Below are positions 11,852 to 23,024 of a stretch of DNA of 64,000 bases, one piece after another. Positions within the stretch are counted from its first letter, which is position 1. Each line of letters starts with the position of its first letter. Position numbers and translations under genes: made by a program. The notes under the pieces were generated by a model that had not been told where the DNA came from, did not search any database, and worked only from the letters and a program-made list of their open reading frames with translations. Origin of the DNA: Antilocapra americana (lineage: Eukaryota; Chordata; Mammalia; Artiodactyla; Antilocapridae). The DNA lies in contig ML661799.1 of assembly GCA_007570785.1 (NCBI GenBank), forward strand, positions 1,463,598-1,527,597. The letters run 5' to 3'.

Positions 11852-14800
11852 ATGGCAACAGGATCATACTTATCAATAATTACCTTAAATGTAAATGGGT
11901 TAAATGCCCCAACCAAAAGACAAAGACTGGCTGAATAGATACAAAAACAAGAGCCCAATATATGCTGTCTACAAGAGACCCACCTCAAAACAAGGGACAC
12001 GTACAGACTGAAAGTGAAGGGCTGGAAAAAGATATTTCATGCAAATGGAGACCAAAAGAAAGCAGGAGTAGCTATACTCATATCAGATAAAATAGACTTT
12101 GAAATAAAGGCTGTGAAAAAAGACAAAGAAGGACACTACATAATGATCAAAGGATCAATCCAAGAAGAAAATATAACAATTATAAATATATATTCACCTA
12201 ACATAGGAGCACCACAATATGTAAGGCAAATACTACCAAGTATGAAAGAGGAAATTAACAATAACACAATAGTAGTGAAAGACTTTAATACCCCACTCAC
12301 ACCTATGGATAGATCAACTAAACAGAAAATTAGCAGGGAAACACAAACTTTAAATGATACAGTGGACCAGTTAGACGTAATTGATATCTATAGGACATTT
12401 CACCCCAAAACAATGAATTTCACCTTTTTCTCAAGTGCACATGGTACCTTCTCCAGGATAGATCACATCCTGGGCCATAAATCTAGCCTTGGTAAATTCA
12501 GAAAAATTGAAATCATTCCAAGGCTAAACAACAAGCTTCTGAATAACCAACAAATCATAGAAGAAATAAGAAAGAAATCAAAATATGTATAGAAATGAAT
12601 GAAAATGAAAACACAACAACCCACCCAAAACCTGTGGGACACTGTAAAAGCAGTGCTAAGGGGAAGGTTCATAGCAATACAGGCTTACCTCAAGAAACAA
12701 GAAAAAAGTCAAATAAATAATCTAAGTCTAAACCTAAAATAATTAGAAAAGGAAGAAATGAAGAACCCCAGGGTTAGTAGAAGGAAAGAAATCATATAAG
12801 TTAGGGCAGAAATAAATGCAAAAAGAAAAAAAACAAAGAGACCATGGCAAAAATCAACAAAGCTAAAAGCTGGTTCTTTGAGAAGATAAATAAAATAGAC
12901 AAACTATTAGCCAGACTCATCAAGAAACAAAGGACAAAGAATCAAATCAATAAAATTAGAAATGAAAATAGAGAAATCACAATAGACAACACAGAAATAC
13001 AAAGATCATAAGAGACTACTATCAGCAACTAGATGCCAATAAAATGGACAAATTGGAAGAAATGGACAGATTTCTAGAAAAGTATAACTTTCCAAAACTA
13101 AACCAGCAAGAAATAGAAAATCTTAACAGATCCATCACAAGAACAGAAATCAAAACTGTAATTAGAAATCTTCCAGCAAACAAAAGCCCAGGACCAGACG
13201 GCTTCACAGCTGAATTCTACCAAAACTTTAGAGAAGAGCAAAATCACTGCAGATGGTGATTGCAGCCATGAAATTAAAAGACGCTTATTCCTTGGAAGGA
13301 AAGTTATGACCAACCTAAATAGCATATTTAAAAGCAAGACATTACTTTGCCAACAAAGGTCCATCTAGTCAAGGCTATGGTTTTTCCAGTAGTCATGTAT
13401 GGATGTGAGAGTTGGACTGTGAAGAAAGCTGAGCGCCAAAGAATTGATGCTTTTGAACTGTGGTGTTGGAGAAGACTCCTGAGAGTCCCTTCAACTGCAA
13501 GAAGATCCAACCAGTCCATCCTAAAGCAGATTAGTCCTGGGTGTTCATTGGAAGGACTAATGTTGGAGCTGAAACTCCAATACTTTGGCCACCTGCTGCA
13601 AAGAGCTGACTCATTGGAAAAGATCTTGAAGCTGGGAAGGATTGGGGGTAGGAGGAAAAGGGGACTACAGAGGATGAGATGGCTGGATGGCATCACCAAC
13701 TTGATGGACATGAGTTTGGGTGAACTCCGGGAGTTGGTGATGGACAGGGAGGCCTGGTGTGTTGTGATTCATGGGGTCACAAAGAGTCGGACATGACTGG
13801 GTGACTGAACTGAACTGAACTGAACACCTATCCTACTCAAATTCTTCCAGAAAATTGCAGAGGAAGGTAAACTTCCAAACTCATTCTATGAGGCCACAAT
13901 CACCCTGATACCAAAACCAGACAAAGATGCCACAAAATAAGAAAATTACAGGCCAATATCACTGATGAACATGGATGCAAAAATCCTTCACAAAATCCTA
14001 GCAAACAGAATCCAACAACATTAAAAAGATCATACATCATGACCAAGTGGGCTTTATCCCAGGGATGCAAGGATTCTTTAATATCCACAAATCAATCAAT
14101 GTAATAAACCACATTAACAAATTGAAAGATAAAAACCATATGATTATCTCAATAGATGCAGAGAAAGCCTTTGACAAAATTCAACATCCATTTATGATAA
14201 AAACCCTCCAACAAGCAGAAATAGAAAGAACATACCTCAACATACCTTTTAATAAAAGCTATATATGACAAACCCACAGCAAACATTATTCTCAATGGTG
14301 AAAAATTGAAAGCATTTCCCCTAGAGTCAGGAATAAGACAAAGATGCCCACTCTCACCACTGCTATTCAACATAGTTTTGGAAGTCTTGGCCACAGCAAT
14401 CAAAGAAGAAAAAGAAATAAAAGGAATCCAGATTGGAAAAGAAGTAAAACTCTCACTGTTTGCGGATGACATGATCCTCTACATAGAAAACCCTAAAGAC
14501 TCCACCAGAAAATTACTAGAGCTAATCTATGAATATAGTAAAGCCACAGGATATAAAATTAACACACAGAAATCCCTGGCATTCCTATACACTAGCAACA
14601 AGAAAACAGAAAGAGAAATTAAAGAAACAATTCCATTCACCACTGCAACAAAAAAAAATAAAATACTTAGGAATAAATTTACCTAAAGAAACAAAAGACC
14701 TATATATAGAAAACTGTAAAACACTGATGAAAGAAATCAAAGATGACACAAATAGATGGAGAAATATACCATGTTCCATTATTGGAAGAATCAATATAGT

Positions 14801-16173
14801 GAAAATGTGTATACTACCCAAAGTAATCTATAGATTCAATGCAATCCCTTTCAAGCTATCAACAGTATTTTTCACAGAACTAGAACAAATAATTTCACAA
14901 TTTGTATGGAAATACAAAAATCCTCGAATAGCCAAAGCAGTCTTGAGAAAGAAGAATGGAACTGGAGGAATCAACTTGCCTGACTTCATGCTATACTATA
15001 AAGCTACAGTCATCAAGACAGTATGGTACTGGCACAGAGACAGACATATAGATCAGTGGAACAAAATAGAAAGCCCAGAGATAAATCCATGCACCTATGG
15101 ACACCTTATCTTTGACAAAGGAGGCAAGAATATACAACGGAGAAAAGACAACGTCTTTAACAAGTGGTGCTGGGAAAACTGATCAACCACTTGAAAAGAA
15201 TGAAATTAGAACACTTTCTAACATCACACACAAAAATAAACTCAAAATGGATTAAATATCTAACCATTAGACCAGAAACTATAAAACTCCTAGAGGAAAA
15301 CATAGGCAAAACACTCTGACATAAATCACAGCAGGATCCTCTATGACCCACCTCGCAGAGTAAAGGAAATAAAAGCAAAAATAAACAAATGGGACCCAAT
15401 TAAGCTTAAAAGCTTTTGCACAACGAAGGAAACTATAAGCAAGGTGAAATGACAGCCTTCAGAATGGGAGGAAATAATAGCAAACGAAGCAACTGACAAA
15501 GAATTAATCTCAAAAATATACAAGTAGCTCAATTCCAGAAAAATAAATGACCCAGTCAAAAAATGGGCCAAAGAACTAAACATACATTTCTCCAAAGAAG
15601 ACATACAGATGGCTAACAAACACATGAAAAGATGCTCAACATCACTCATTATCAGAGCAGTGCAAATCAAAACCACAATGAGATACCATCTCACGCCAGT
15701 CAGAATAGCTGCTATCCAAAAGTCTACAAACAATAAATGCTGGAGAGGGTGTGGAGAAAAGGGAACCCTCTTACACTGATGGTGGGAATGCAAACTAGTA
15801 CAGCCACTATGGAGAACAGTGTGGAGGTTCCTTAAAAAACTGCAAATAGTACTGCCATATGACCCAGAAATCCCACTGCTGGGCATATACACCAAGGAAA
15901 CCAGAATTAAAAGAGATACATGTATCCCAATGTTCATCGCAGCACTGTTTATAATAGCCAAGGCATGGAAGCAACCTAGATGTCCATCAGCAGACAAATG
16001 GATAAGAAAGCTATGGTACATATACACAATGGACTATTACTCAGCCATTAAAAATAATACATTTGAATCAGTTCTAATGAGGTGGGTGAAACTGGAGCCT
16101 ATTATATAGAGTGAAGTTAAGTCAGAAAGAAAAACACCAATACAGTATACTAATGCATATATATGGAATTTAG
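11852..16173 (+). pseudogene. L1 ORF2 (endonuclease / reverse transcriptase), broken
   Basis: ORF2 starts at ATG 11852, 46 bases after the ORF1 stop, and carries an early TAG at codon 29 (11936). The endonuclease frame reopens at 12014-12592 in the same frame, with 'VVKDFNT' and 'RIDHILG' motifs. An in-frame internal deletion near 12519-12524 removes the stretch that normally holds the catalytic Ser-Asp-His. Reverse transcriptase follows: 'NKSPGPDGF' at 13179-13205, a BovB insertion at 13240-13824, then the palm with 'FADD' at 14459-14470 in the frame 14306-14686. The C-terminal part runs in 14529-15182 and 15819-16109. A premature TAG at 16106 precedes the natural stop at 16171-16173. Several frame changes and stops lie between these pieces. 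No active enzyme can be made. Confidence 0.95.
13240..13824 (+). mobile_element. BovB (RTE) 3' end inside L1 ORF2
   Basis: A 5'-truncated BovB begins at 'aaaatcactgcagatgg' and ends with the tandem 'ctgaactgaactgaactgaa' tail. It interrupts the L1 reverse transcriptase: the L1 text stops at 'gagaagagc' and resumes at 'cacctatcctactc'. A long open frame at 13347-13796 (149 codons) preserves the C-terminal part of the BovB reverse transcriptase protein ('YGCESWT', then 'RWLDGITN'). No clear target-site duplication is visible, which is common for BovB. Confidence 0.95.
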
Positions 16174-16554
16174 AAAGATGGTAACGAGGACCCTATATGC
16201 AAGACAGCAAAAGAGACACAGATGTATAGAACAGTCTTTTGGACACTGTGGGAGAAGGCGAGGGTGGGATGATTTGAGAGAATAACATTGAAACATGTAT
16301 ATTATCATATGTGAAACAGATAGCCAGTCCAGGTTCGATGCATGAGACAGGATGCTCAGAGCTGGTACACTGGGATGACCCAGAAGGATGGGATGGGGAG
16401 GGAGGGGGGAGGGGGGTCAGAATGGGGAACATAGGTACATGCATGGTTGATTCATGTCAATGTATGGCAAAAACCACTACAATATTGTAAAGTAATTAGC
16501 CTCCAATTAAAATAAATAAATTTTTTAAAAATTAAAAATTTTTTAAAAAACAAC
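16174..16554 (+). other. L1 3' UTR and A-rich tail
   Basis: The 3' UTR follows the ORF2 stop and contains a G-run cluster at 16390-16417, then 'gtatggcaaaaaccactac' and 'caattaaaataaataaa' before an A/T-rich tail. The aataaa at 16511-16516 is the likely polyadenylation signal of the source transcript. Confidence 0.85.
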
Positions 16555-16565
16555 AATTAACCAGC
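16555..16565. repeat. target-site duplication of the L1, right copy
   Basis: It is an exact copy of the 11-mer at 7707-7717. Confidence 0.9.
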
Positions 16566-16835
16566 AATACACATTATACTGGGCACTGTACAGAGATATG
16601 AAGATGTGCTAGAGGAGCATTGAGGCAGGATAGAGTCTCCACAGATGTGAGAACTGAGTTGGTCATCAAAGGAGGAATAAGAATTCTCCAAGTAGAAAAG
16701 AGGGATAAGGGCTCTTTGGACGAAGGGAACAGCTCCAACCAAGGCAAAATGATGTGAAAGAGCGTGACTGACTTTGTTTGACTCAAGTGTGGCATGCATG
16801 CGGACTGGAGTGGTAGCTGATAATCAAGCATCAGA
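16566..16835 (-). repeat. L2 LINE 3' region, part 2
   Basis: It continues the L2 copy interrupted at 7706: 'ttatactgggcactgtacag' is followed by the region corresponding to L2 'aagagcattccaggcagag'-like and 'ggcaaaatgatgtgaaag' sequence. Continuity across the L1 supports one older element. Confidence 0.65.
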
Positions 16836-17279
16836 AACAACCATTTCCCTAACCACAGAGGCAACATGATGTTGTATTTACACTCAACCTAAATTTCCCT
16901 ACTCACAGTTGGCTCTTCCATTGGGTGATCATGTGGGAAAGAGCACCCAGTCTTTAACTGGATTCCTGAAAGGATCGTTAGGTCATTCTACCAAAGTTCC
17001 AATCCCTTCCTGAGGCAATTCTAAAATCAGAGATTTTACTTGGGCCTGAGTGGCCCAGACCCTGGATTCTCCATCCCTAGTTCCAGTACTGAGCTATGCC
17101 GGCACTGGACCCATTACCTCAGATCCATTGGTCACCCTTCCTTCGCTCAATTCTGTATCATATAGTGAGGAAACTGGTCCCTGCAAGTTGCATCTCCCGG
17201 CTTCTGGCAGGCTCCCACAAAGGGGAAGTATAATCAGGAGAAAAGAGGAAAGGAGAAAGGGAGAAGCCTGGGAGCTTCT
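16836..17279. other. non-repeat sequence
   Basis: No repeat or gene recognised. The frame at 17050-17382 (110 codons) runs into the old repeat that follows and shows no motif. Confidence 0.5.
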
Positions 17280-17635
17280 AGCCATCCCTCTTTTCTTCAG
17301 CCCATATCCCTGCAGCTGCTGTGCCTCCTCCATGGCTCCAGCCCCTACTGGACATACCTACCCTGGTTCAAATTCCCACTAATCTATCCATCGTGATTTT
17401 ACTTCCACCTGATGACCCCAACCCCTGGGCTCTGGTAACCTCTCATTCTCCTTTGTTTCCTCAGCTTAAGGGCAGTAGTATCATCCAAGTGCATGAAGTT
17501 CTGTATTGCCACACCGTCTCTTGTTTGATTTCCCAGTGCTTCTGTCACCACTTCCTTATACTAAATTCCCTCTGCTATAAATTCTTTAAATGGTCTCCCT
17601 ATTTTTTAGTTAGGATGCTGACTAATACAGAAACT
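17280..17635 (+). repeat. ancient interspersed repeat, family unassigned
   Basis: The end 'tttagttaggatgctgactaatacag' (17607-17632) matches the 3' terminal style ('gaccctgactgatacag') of old mammalian repeats, and the text before it fits loosely. A related piece may lie at 21290-21545. I cannot name the family with confidence. Confidence 0.4.
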
Positions 17636-17765
17636 ATATTTTATTCATCTTTGCATCTCCCACAGCACCGGATACAGTGATTTTCTGAGTGAGTTCCGAG
17701 TATTTGTTGGATGGACAGATGAATAGACAGTTGATTAGCTAGATGAATGATCGTATGATTAGGTA
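17636..17765 (+). repeat. L2 LINE 3' end
   Basis: 'ttattcatctttgcatctcc' is followed by 'gagtatttgttggatgga' and degenerate 'gatgaat' units. This is the L2 3' end with its short tandem tail. Confidence 0.65.
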
Positions 17766-18454
17766 AATGAAAGGATGATAAGATCTTCATGATTAAGTGA
17801 ATGAAAATAGAGGAGTAAATTCCAAAGGGACTAATAAAAAGGTGATTCTAAGAGGCTCGTAAAGATGGCCAGGAATTTAGAACAGCTGTTTGACACAAGT
17901 AAATCCGAAAGAGAATTCAGTAGCTGGAAAAGCACAAACATAGAGGAGAACTTTGTCAAGTTTGTTCCTTGTTGTGTCTGAACTGAGTCACTCATCCCTT
18001 CACTCTCTTTCTAGATCTCTTCCTACATGGGCAGCAGCCAGGAGGGAAGGTGTGTTCATGGCAAACAGTTCTAATTTCCATCTGGCAGGCATATCCATCA
18101 CATTTATTATGCCTGAGTCTCTGCAAAGTGAAGGAGATGTAATGGAAGGAACCTCATCACCATTGATTCTAAGTCATATACAGTTGAAAAAGTTGCCAAA
18201 TGGTTACAGGTCTGGACTGGAAAGAACCCAATTGGCCAGACAACTGTAGCCTGAGGGGTTCTTGGGGATTTTCAACAATTACATTCTCAGAATCCTGCAT
18301 TCTTTTTCTGAGTATATTGTCTTGAATAATTAACAATTCAGAGACCAAGTCATTCCAAGGCCATTTGTTCATCCCCCTGATAATCAGGGTTAAACCGAAA
18401 GATGCTCAATAAAAGTGATGTTTCCAGCTCAGCTATTGACTCTGTGGTATAGGA
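17766..18454. other. non-repeat sequence
   Basis: Nothing recognised in this stretch. The 98-codon frame at 17953-18249 has no known motif. Confidence 0.5.
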
Positions 18455-18620
18455 GAGCACTAAGACTTCAAGCTCCAGGCTCTGCCCCTTACCTGCTGAG
18501 TTCCACAGGAAAGTCAGTACCTTTCCATGAGTCTAAGATTTTTGGTTCTGTCCTCACAGATTTTTGTGAAGACCAGAGGAGATGATTGTGAAAGACAAGT
18601 AAAACCAGTAAATCTCAATA
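18455..18620 (+). repeat. MIR SINE fragment, diverged
   Basis: 'aagctccaggctctgcccct' and 'cctttccatgagtctaaga', followed by 'gaagaccagaggagatgat', follow MIR in sense orientation, with strong divergence. Confidence 0.6.
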
Positions 18621-20580
18621 CCACGTCATTTGTTTTCTAGTCAATCAGTTTTCCACATAGACATGACCTAAAACCTTCTAGTTGGATTGTCATTCCAGGT
18701 CCATCATATAGGATGGACCTGTTCTCTGAAAACTCAGAATGCAAAAGGTCCTATGTAGACTAAGAGAGCAACCAGAATTCATTGAAAGCAAAGGGGCTGC
18801 CTCTGACCAGATCTGAATTAATGAAAATTACCAAAGTAGGTAAAGCATCTCTTCGGTTCCCTCACCCCCTGGCGTATGTCTCCATATCCTTAAGAAAAAT
18901 GTTCCTCATCTAAGGCTTCCTCCAAAGGCCAGTGCTCCAAGGTAACCAAATTGTGTCCATCCTTCTCATTTTCTACATCTTCTTCCTCTTCCAATGCTGC
19001 TGATATTGCCTCACTGTCAGACTTTCACAATGCTGATATGGATAATTCACACTAAGTTATAGTGTAGCCTCATTGCTCCCTTAGTCATGGAGTGCTAATT
19101 TTCAAAAGGATGCCTGCTGGCCCTAATGTCTTCAGATGGTATTTCAAAAAAAGTAAATGAGGAGGTATTTGGAGAGAGGAAGGCAGAGAGAGGCTTTTCC
19201 TAAAGGCCCTCAAGTAACACTCCTGGGAACAGATTATTTGGACTTGACATGAGGCCAAAGTGGTCACACTGTGAATCTTCTTCCTCCCAGACCAATTCAA
19301 AACCAGAGGCCAGACGTAAATCCACCCAGAGGATTGTTATCCCCTCGTATCTCCAGGGAGGATGCAGAAGTTGGTTCTTTGTGCTGATAGATCTTGGAAT
19401 GGAAAAGATTCCCTCCCTATCCAAGACCAGTTTGCAGCCAATTCCACGGCATTTTCATGAGAGTAACCATTTTATACAGCTCCTCTGACAAATGTTTCAT
19501 GCTAGGCTGGCCTCCCCTGCCACACTGGCTATTCCCCTGATTCCTCTCCACACCATGGGTTGGTGAGTGTTCAGAGCATAAAATCCATTTTTCAGATTAG
19601 CCTCAACATAGCATAAGGAAATTAAGTGGTCTGCTTAAATGATCAAATTGATCAACAGGTATTTACTGAACATCAACCAGCTCTGGTTATGCTCTGCCCA
19701 GCATACCCACCACTCACTTCTTCTTCACAGCCTCTTTGGTGACCCTCTCTTCCCAATTCCACTACCACTATCACCACCACCATCATCACTGTCACCAGTA
19801 ATCAAGTTGACAGCCCCCACCTCAGGAGCTGTCCAGAATCTCAGCAATGCCTATCAAACCAGAGAGACAGTTAACAGCTTCCTTTTCCTCTTTGCCAGAA
19901 GCAGATGGGAAAGGTGGGAGGAAGGGGATTATTTATTTTCTAGTCTTGCCCAAAGCAATCTCTATTTTGAGGGTCAGTTCCCTCCACCCTCATCCAAAGC
20001 CCAACACTAGTTTGACTGACAACAGCCTCCACCTTAGCCCAGCTCCAAGAGGCTCTAACTGACCCTGTTTACATTGCATGAGAAAGACTCTGCACTGCAG
20101 AACTTTCAGTTTCAGGATTTTGCAAATTTTATGAGAATTTTCAGACAAGCTGATTTTTAGCTTCCCCTTTCCCCTCCAGCTAAAAATCAAGATCTTTCAC
20201 CCAGCTCTGATCTCAGACGGACTTTTTTCTCAGCACTTGGGACATGATTAAATAACAGGCACACATGCACACACCAGCCCCAATGAAGCCTGAAATGGAA
20301 AACTACTGTGCAGGGAAACTGTAGCAACAAGAAGAGAAATAGACAATGTGCCAGCCTGGCTCCTTCTGGAGACAGGGGTGAAGAAGTTTGCTCATGAAAC
20401 AGAGCAAATTAAATATATGTATCACATGGAAGCATTTGGCAAGGAGAACTTTGGGAGGTTCAGTAATTATCCATTGAGGGTCCATTCGGTGTGGGTAAAG
20501 GGGAATCAAAAAACATCTATCTTTCCATACTCCCTAAACAGCCCAAGAGGTTGAGAAGAGGGTTGGCTGCAAAGAGAATT
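18621..20580. other. about 2 kb of non-repeat sequence, no gene recognised
   Basis: No repeat family is clear. A weak MIR-like trace may exist at 19580-19640. Overlapping open frames at 19639-20062 are on the same strand in two frames and carry no known domain. A cac/atc-rich patch lies at 19762-19800. I see no supported exon. Confidence 0.5.
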
Positions 20581-20770
20581 CTTTTCACTGTCCAGCTGAC
20601 ATGATCATTAACTCTACCAATTATGGCAATATAAAGAAATCATTAAAATGCAATTATTACAGCTGTATAAGTTTATAGCTGCATAACTACATCAAAAGGC
20701 CGCCTTTGTAAGATCTTTATGTGCTCCATAAACCTGAATAAATTGCAGCAAAGAAAAGAAGATTATTTCA
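20581..20770. promoter_or_regulatory. candidate conserved non-coding element
   Basis: A repeat-free, AT-rich block with two CAGCTG E-boxes (20593-20598, 20660-20665), 'caattatta' and 'tttatagctgcataa'. This is a motif-based inference only; conservation cannot be assessed from one sequence. Confidence 0.3.
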
Positions 20771-20999
20771 ATATGAATCAAGAGCAAATCTGAAATTTCT
20801 GTTCTACCCTGTGGAGATAGCAGCAGTGAAGGGCCTGGGTCCTTCTGTGACCCCTGGTCCACTGGGTATGCTTGCTCAAGTCTTCTCTTTTGCTCTAGGC
20901 CTGCATCTCCCATCACCTGTCTTGGGTTAAATGGACCCAAATGAATGAAATGAAAGCCAAGCAAGTACCAAAAAACAATCACAATCCCATACGTTTGTA
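20771..20999. other. non-repeat sequence
   Basis: Nothing recognised. Confidence 0.5.
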
Positions 21000-21085
21000 C
21001 GTCTTATAGTTCTCCTCATTTTACAAATTAAAAACTGAGCCTCAAAGAATGTTTAAAGGAACCTGTATAAGGTTGTGAGGTGGTC
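21000..21085 (-). repeat. MIR SINE core fragment
   Basis: 'ttctcctcattttacaaatt', 'aaaaactgagcctcaaag' and 'ataaggttgtgaggtgg' are the MIR core in reverse complement. Confidence 0.65.
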
Positions 21086-21289
21086 TGTGTGATCTCCCCA
21101 CCCACCCTCCACTGTGCTCTGAGGCCCAGGAGACTGGCTTCTGGGAAGTGTATCAACGAGTCCCTTACCCTCTGACTTTCCATTAAGTTGGACCAGTGGG
21201 AAGCAATGGCAAGAACACAGAGGGTGCAAGAAGAAAGAAATTGAGATGCTTATTCCCCTCGGCTCCCTCCCTGTCCAGCCAGGGTGTGG

Positions 21290-21545
21290 CAATGGCTATT
21301 CCTCTGCCTACAACAGCTCCTGCCAGGTGGCCCTGTCCTTGGTGACAGCTACAGGTCTGTATAGGTTCTGATGATCAGCCCCTCCTTTGCCCTGCAGGTC
21401 TAGGGATGGTAGAAGTTTCTCTGCTGTTGCTAACTCAGGATGCTTCACCATTCCTGCTGGTTTCCCTTTAACCCTCTTCATTGACTCTTAAATGTGCCCA
21501 CTGCTTCCTACCAGGACTGTGATTGAAACACACAACAAATGAGTC
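21290..21545 (+). repeat. ancient interspersed repeat, family unassigned
   Basis: The text 'ctagggatggtagaagtttc', 'tgctgttgctaactcagga', 'gcttcaccattcctgctgg' and 'ccagga' with 'ctgtgattgaaacac' matches a common old mammalian repeat whose name I am not sure of. It may belong to the same group as 17280-17635. Confidence 0.55.
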
Positions 21546-21959
21546 CTGGGACCCAAACTAGAACCAGATCATCAAAACCCTACGAGTCTGAGACTGAATA
21601 ATTTAGAAAATTTAATTTGCTACAGACACGGACATGCTAATTAATTGTCATCACCATCAAAGCTTTAAGTCCCATATTTTTGTGTGCCACTGTGCTGGGT
21701 CACTTAGAAAAAGAATTATAAGAATACAAGCTCTGGCTTCCAGGAATGTTCATGCTGCATCACACACACTGATGTGACCCACTCTGTAGAGTACACGCAC
21801 CAGGCAGAGACAACCCAAATCAACCCCTGGATGAACAATGCCGGGGGGAGGGACATCTGAGGAGGTGAAGACAATGTATTTGGAAACAGAGAGCTGAACA
21901 ACTAGAAAAGCCCACATTCTGTTTCCAAACAAGGTAGAGAAGAGCAATGGGTCAGATCA
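21546..21959. other. non-repeat sequence
   Basis: Nothing recognised. The two minus-strand frames at 21716-21947 overlap in different phases and have no motif. Confidence 0.5.
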
Positions 21960-22165
21960 TCCATAATTACAAATGATGTTAAAACATTTTTATCTGGCTT
22001 TGACATGCATGATTAGACAATACATTGTGTTTTGTTTGGGGATTTCTGCAGTAGATCTGCCTTCCTAATTAATTTTCATTAGACTGATTAGTGAAGGGAG
22101 TTTGTATTCCTAGAGTTCACACACACTTTTGCTGCCTGGAAGATAGAAACAGAGAAATCTGGCCT
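21960..22165. promoter_or_regulatory. candidate conserved non-coding element (homeodomain motif cluster)
   Basis: The block at 22066-22092 stacks several homeodomain-type cores (taatta, attaat, cattag, gattag) within 27 bases, next to 'acatgcatgattagac'. It is repeat-free. This is an inference from motif density. Confidence 0.3.
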
Positions 22166-22526
22166 CCAGTGTTTCTGCAAGTGGGCTGAGAAGCAGATCA
22201 CCTGTATGTGACCCACCATAGTTCACTGCCTACTTTAGCCTGAGCCTGACATTTCAGTCTGTAAGATCTTGGGTCTGTACATATGGAAGATGGCTCAGAA
22301 GACAGCGGGTCCTTACTGATGCACAGTGGCTCAATGACCTTTCTCCTGAGAATCCAAACGTCTCTAATAGCAACTTGGGCTTCTTAATGAATCCTAGACA
22401 GGGCAGCAGTAAAGACTAGCTCTGGCTGGGAGCAAAGTCGCCCTGGGAAGACCTTGAAATGTACTGAATTTCAGTATCTTATGCTTGAAGATGGACAACG
22501 TAATACTCATGTTAAGAGCTGAAGTG
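22166..22526. other. non-repeat sequence
   Basis: Nothing recognised. Confidence 0.5.
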
Positions 22527-22818
22527 GGGGGATTTCCTTGGAGGTCTGGTGGTTAAGAATTACCCTGTTAATGCAGGACATGGTTCAATCCCTGGTCCAG
22601 GAAGATCCACAGCTGCAGAGCAACTAAGCCCATGGGTCACAACCTCTGAGCCACCTACTACAACTGCTAAAGCCTGCTCCACAACAAGAGGAGCCACCAT
22701 AATGAGAAGCCCGCGAACTGCAACTAGAGCAGGCCCCCAGTCGCCACAACTGGAGAACAGCCCGTGCAGCAATGAAGACCCAGAACAGCCAAAAATTAAA
22801 AAATAATAAATAAATATA
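22527..22818 (+). mobile_element. CHR-1 type SINE
   Basis: A tRNA-Glu-like head ('gatttccttggaggtctgg', 'gtggttaagaatt', 'ggttcaatccctggtccagg') is followed by the long CHR-1 body 'agagcaactaagcccatggg', 'ggagccaccataatgag' and an A-rich tail. CHR SINEs are shared by whales, hippos and ruminants. Confidence 0.88.
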
Positions 22819-23024
22819 AAGAGGAGTTAAGGTGAGACACTGTGCCTGGCACACAGGTGCTCTCAATGAGTACTGGTGGCATTGAATTATGGATGAGGAT
22901 ATGCTATTGTAATTCTATACATATGTTAAATTCTATATGTTATTATTACAGGTTCGTAGAGTTGGAACCAGTCCTGCTTAGTTTGTAGATTAGTTTTACT
23001 GAATTATAATGCTTTCTTCTTTCA

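Larger units (their letters stand above)
7718..16554 (+). mobile_element. L1 retrotransposon (L1_BT type), full length but dead, with three nested insertions
   Basis: The element starts at 'gtgggggtcctaagatggcgg' (a G-rich 5' end with the YY1-like aagatggcgg), has a 5' UTR of about 3.1 kb, ORF1, ORF2 and a 3' UTR ending in an A/T-rich tail. It is bounded by an 11-bp target-site duplication and lies inside an L2. About 1.1 kb is nested material: an L1 3' end at 9079-9315, an antisense L1 3' end near 9411-9719 and a BovB 3' end at 13240-13824. Removing these leaves about 7.7 kb, close to the size expected for a bovine L1. Both reading frames carry stops and frameshifts, so it cannot move itself. 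Family assignment comes from memory of the consensus. Confidence 0.95.

Noticed and set aside
13347..13796. 149-codon frame that could look like a host protein
   Set aside because: It is the C-terminal part of the BovB reverse transcriptase in a nested fragment.
15341..16027. 228-codon open frame on the minus strand, the longest in the window
   Set aside because: It lies antisense to L1 ORF2 and is a shadow of that A-rich coding strand. No start context, motif or splice support.
17050..17382. 110-codon frame with Pro/Ser-rich sequence
   Set aside because: It crosses from unique DNA into an old repeat and has no supporting signal.
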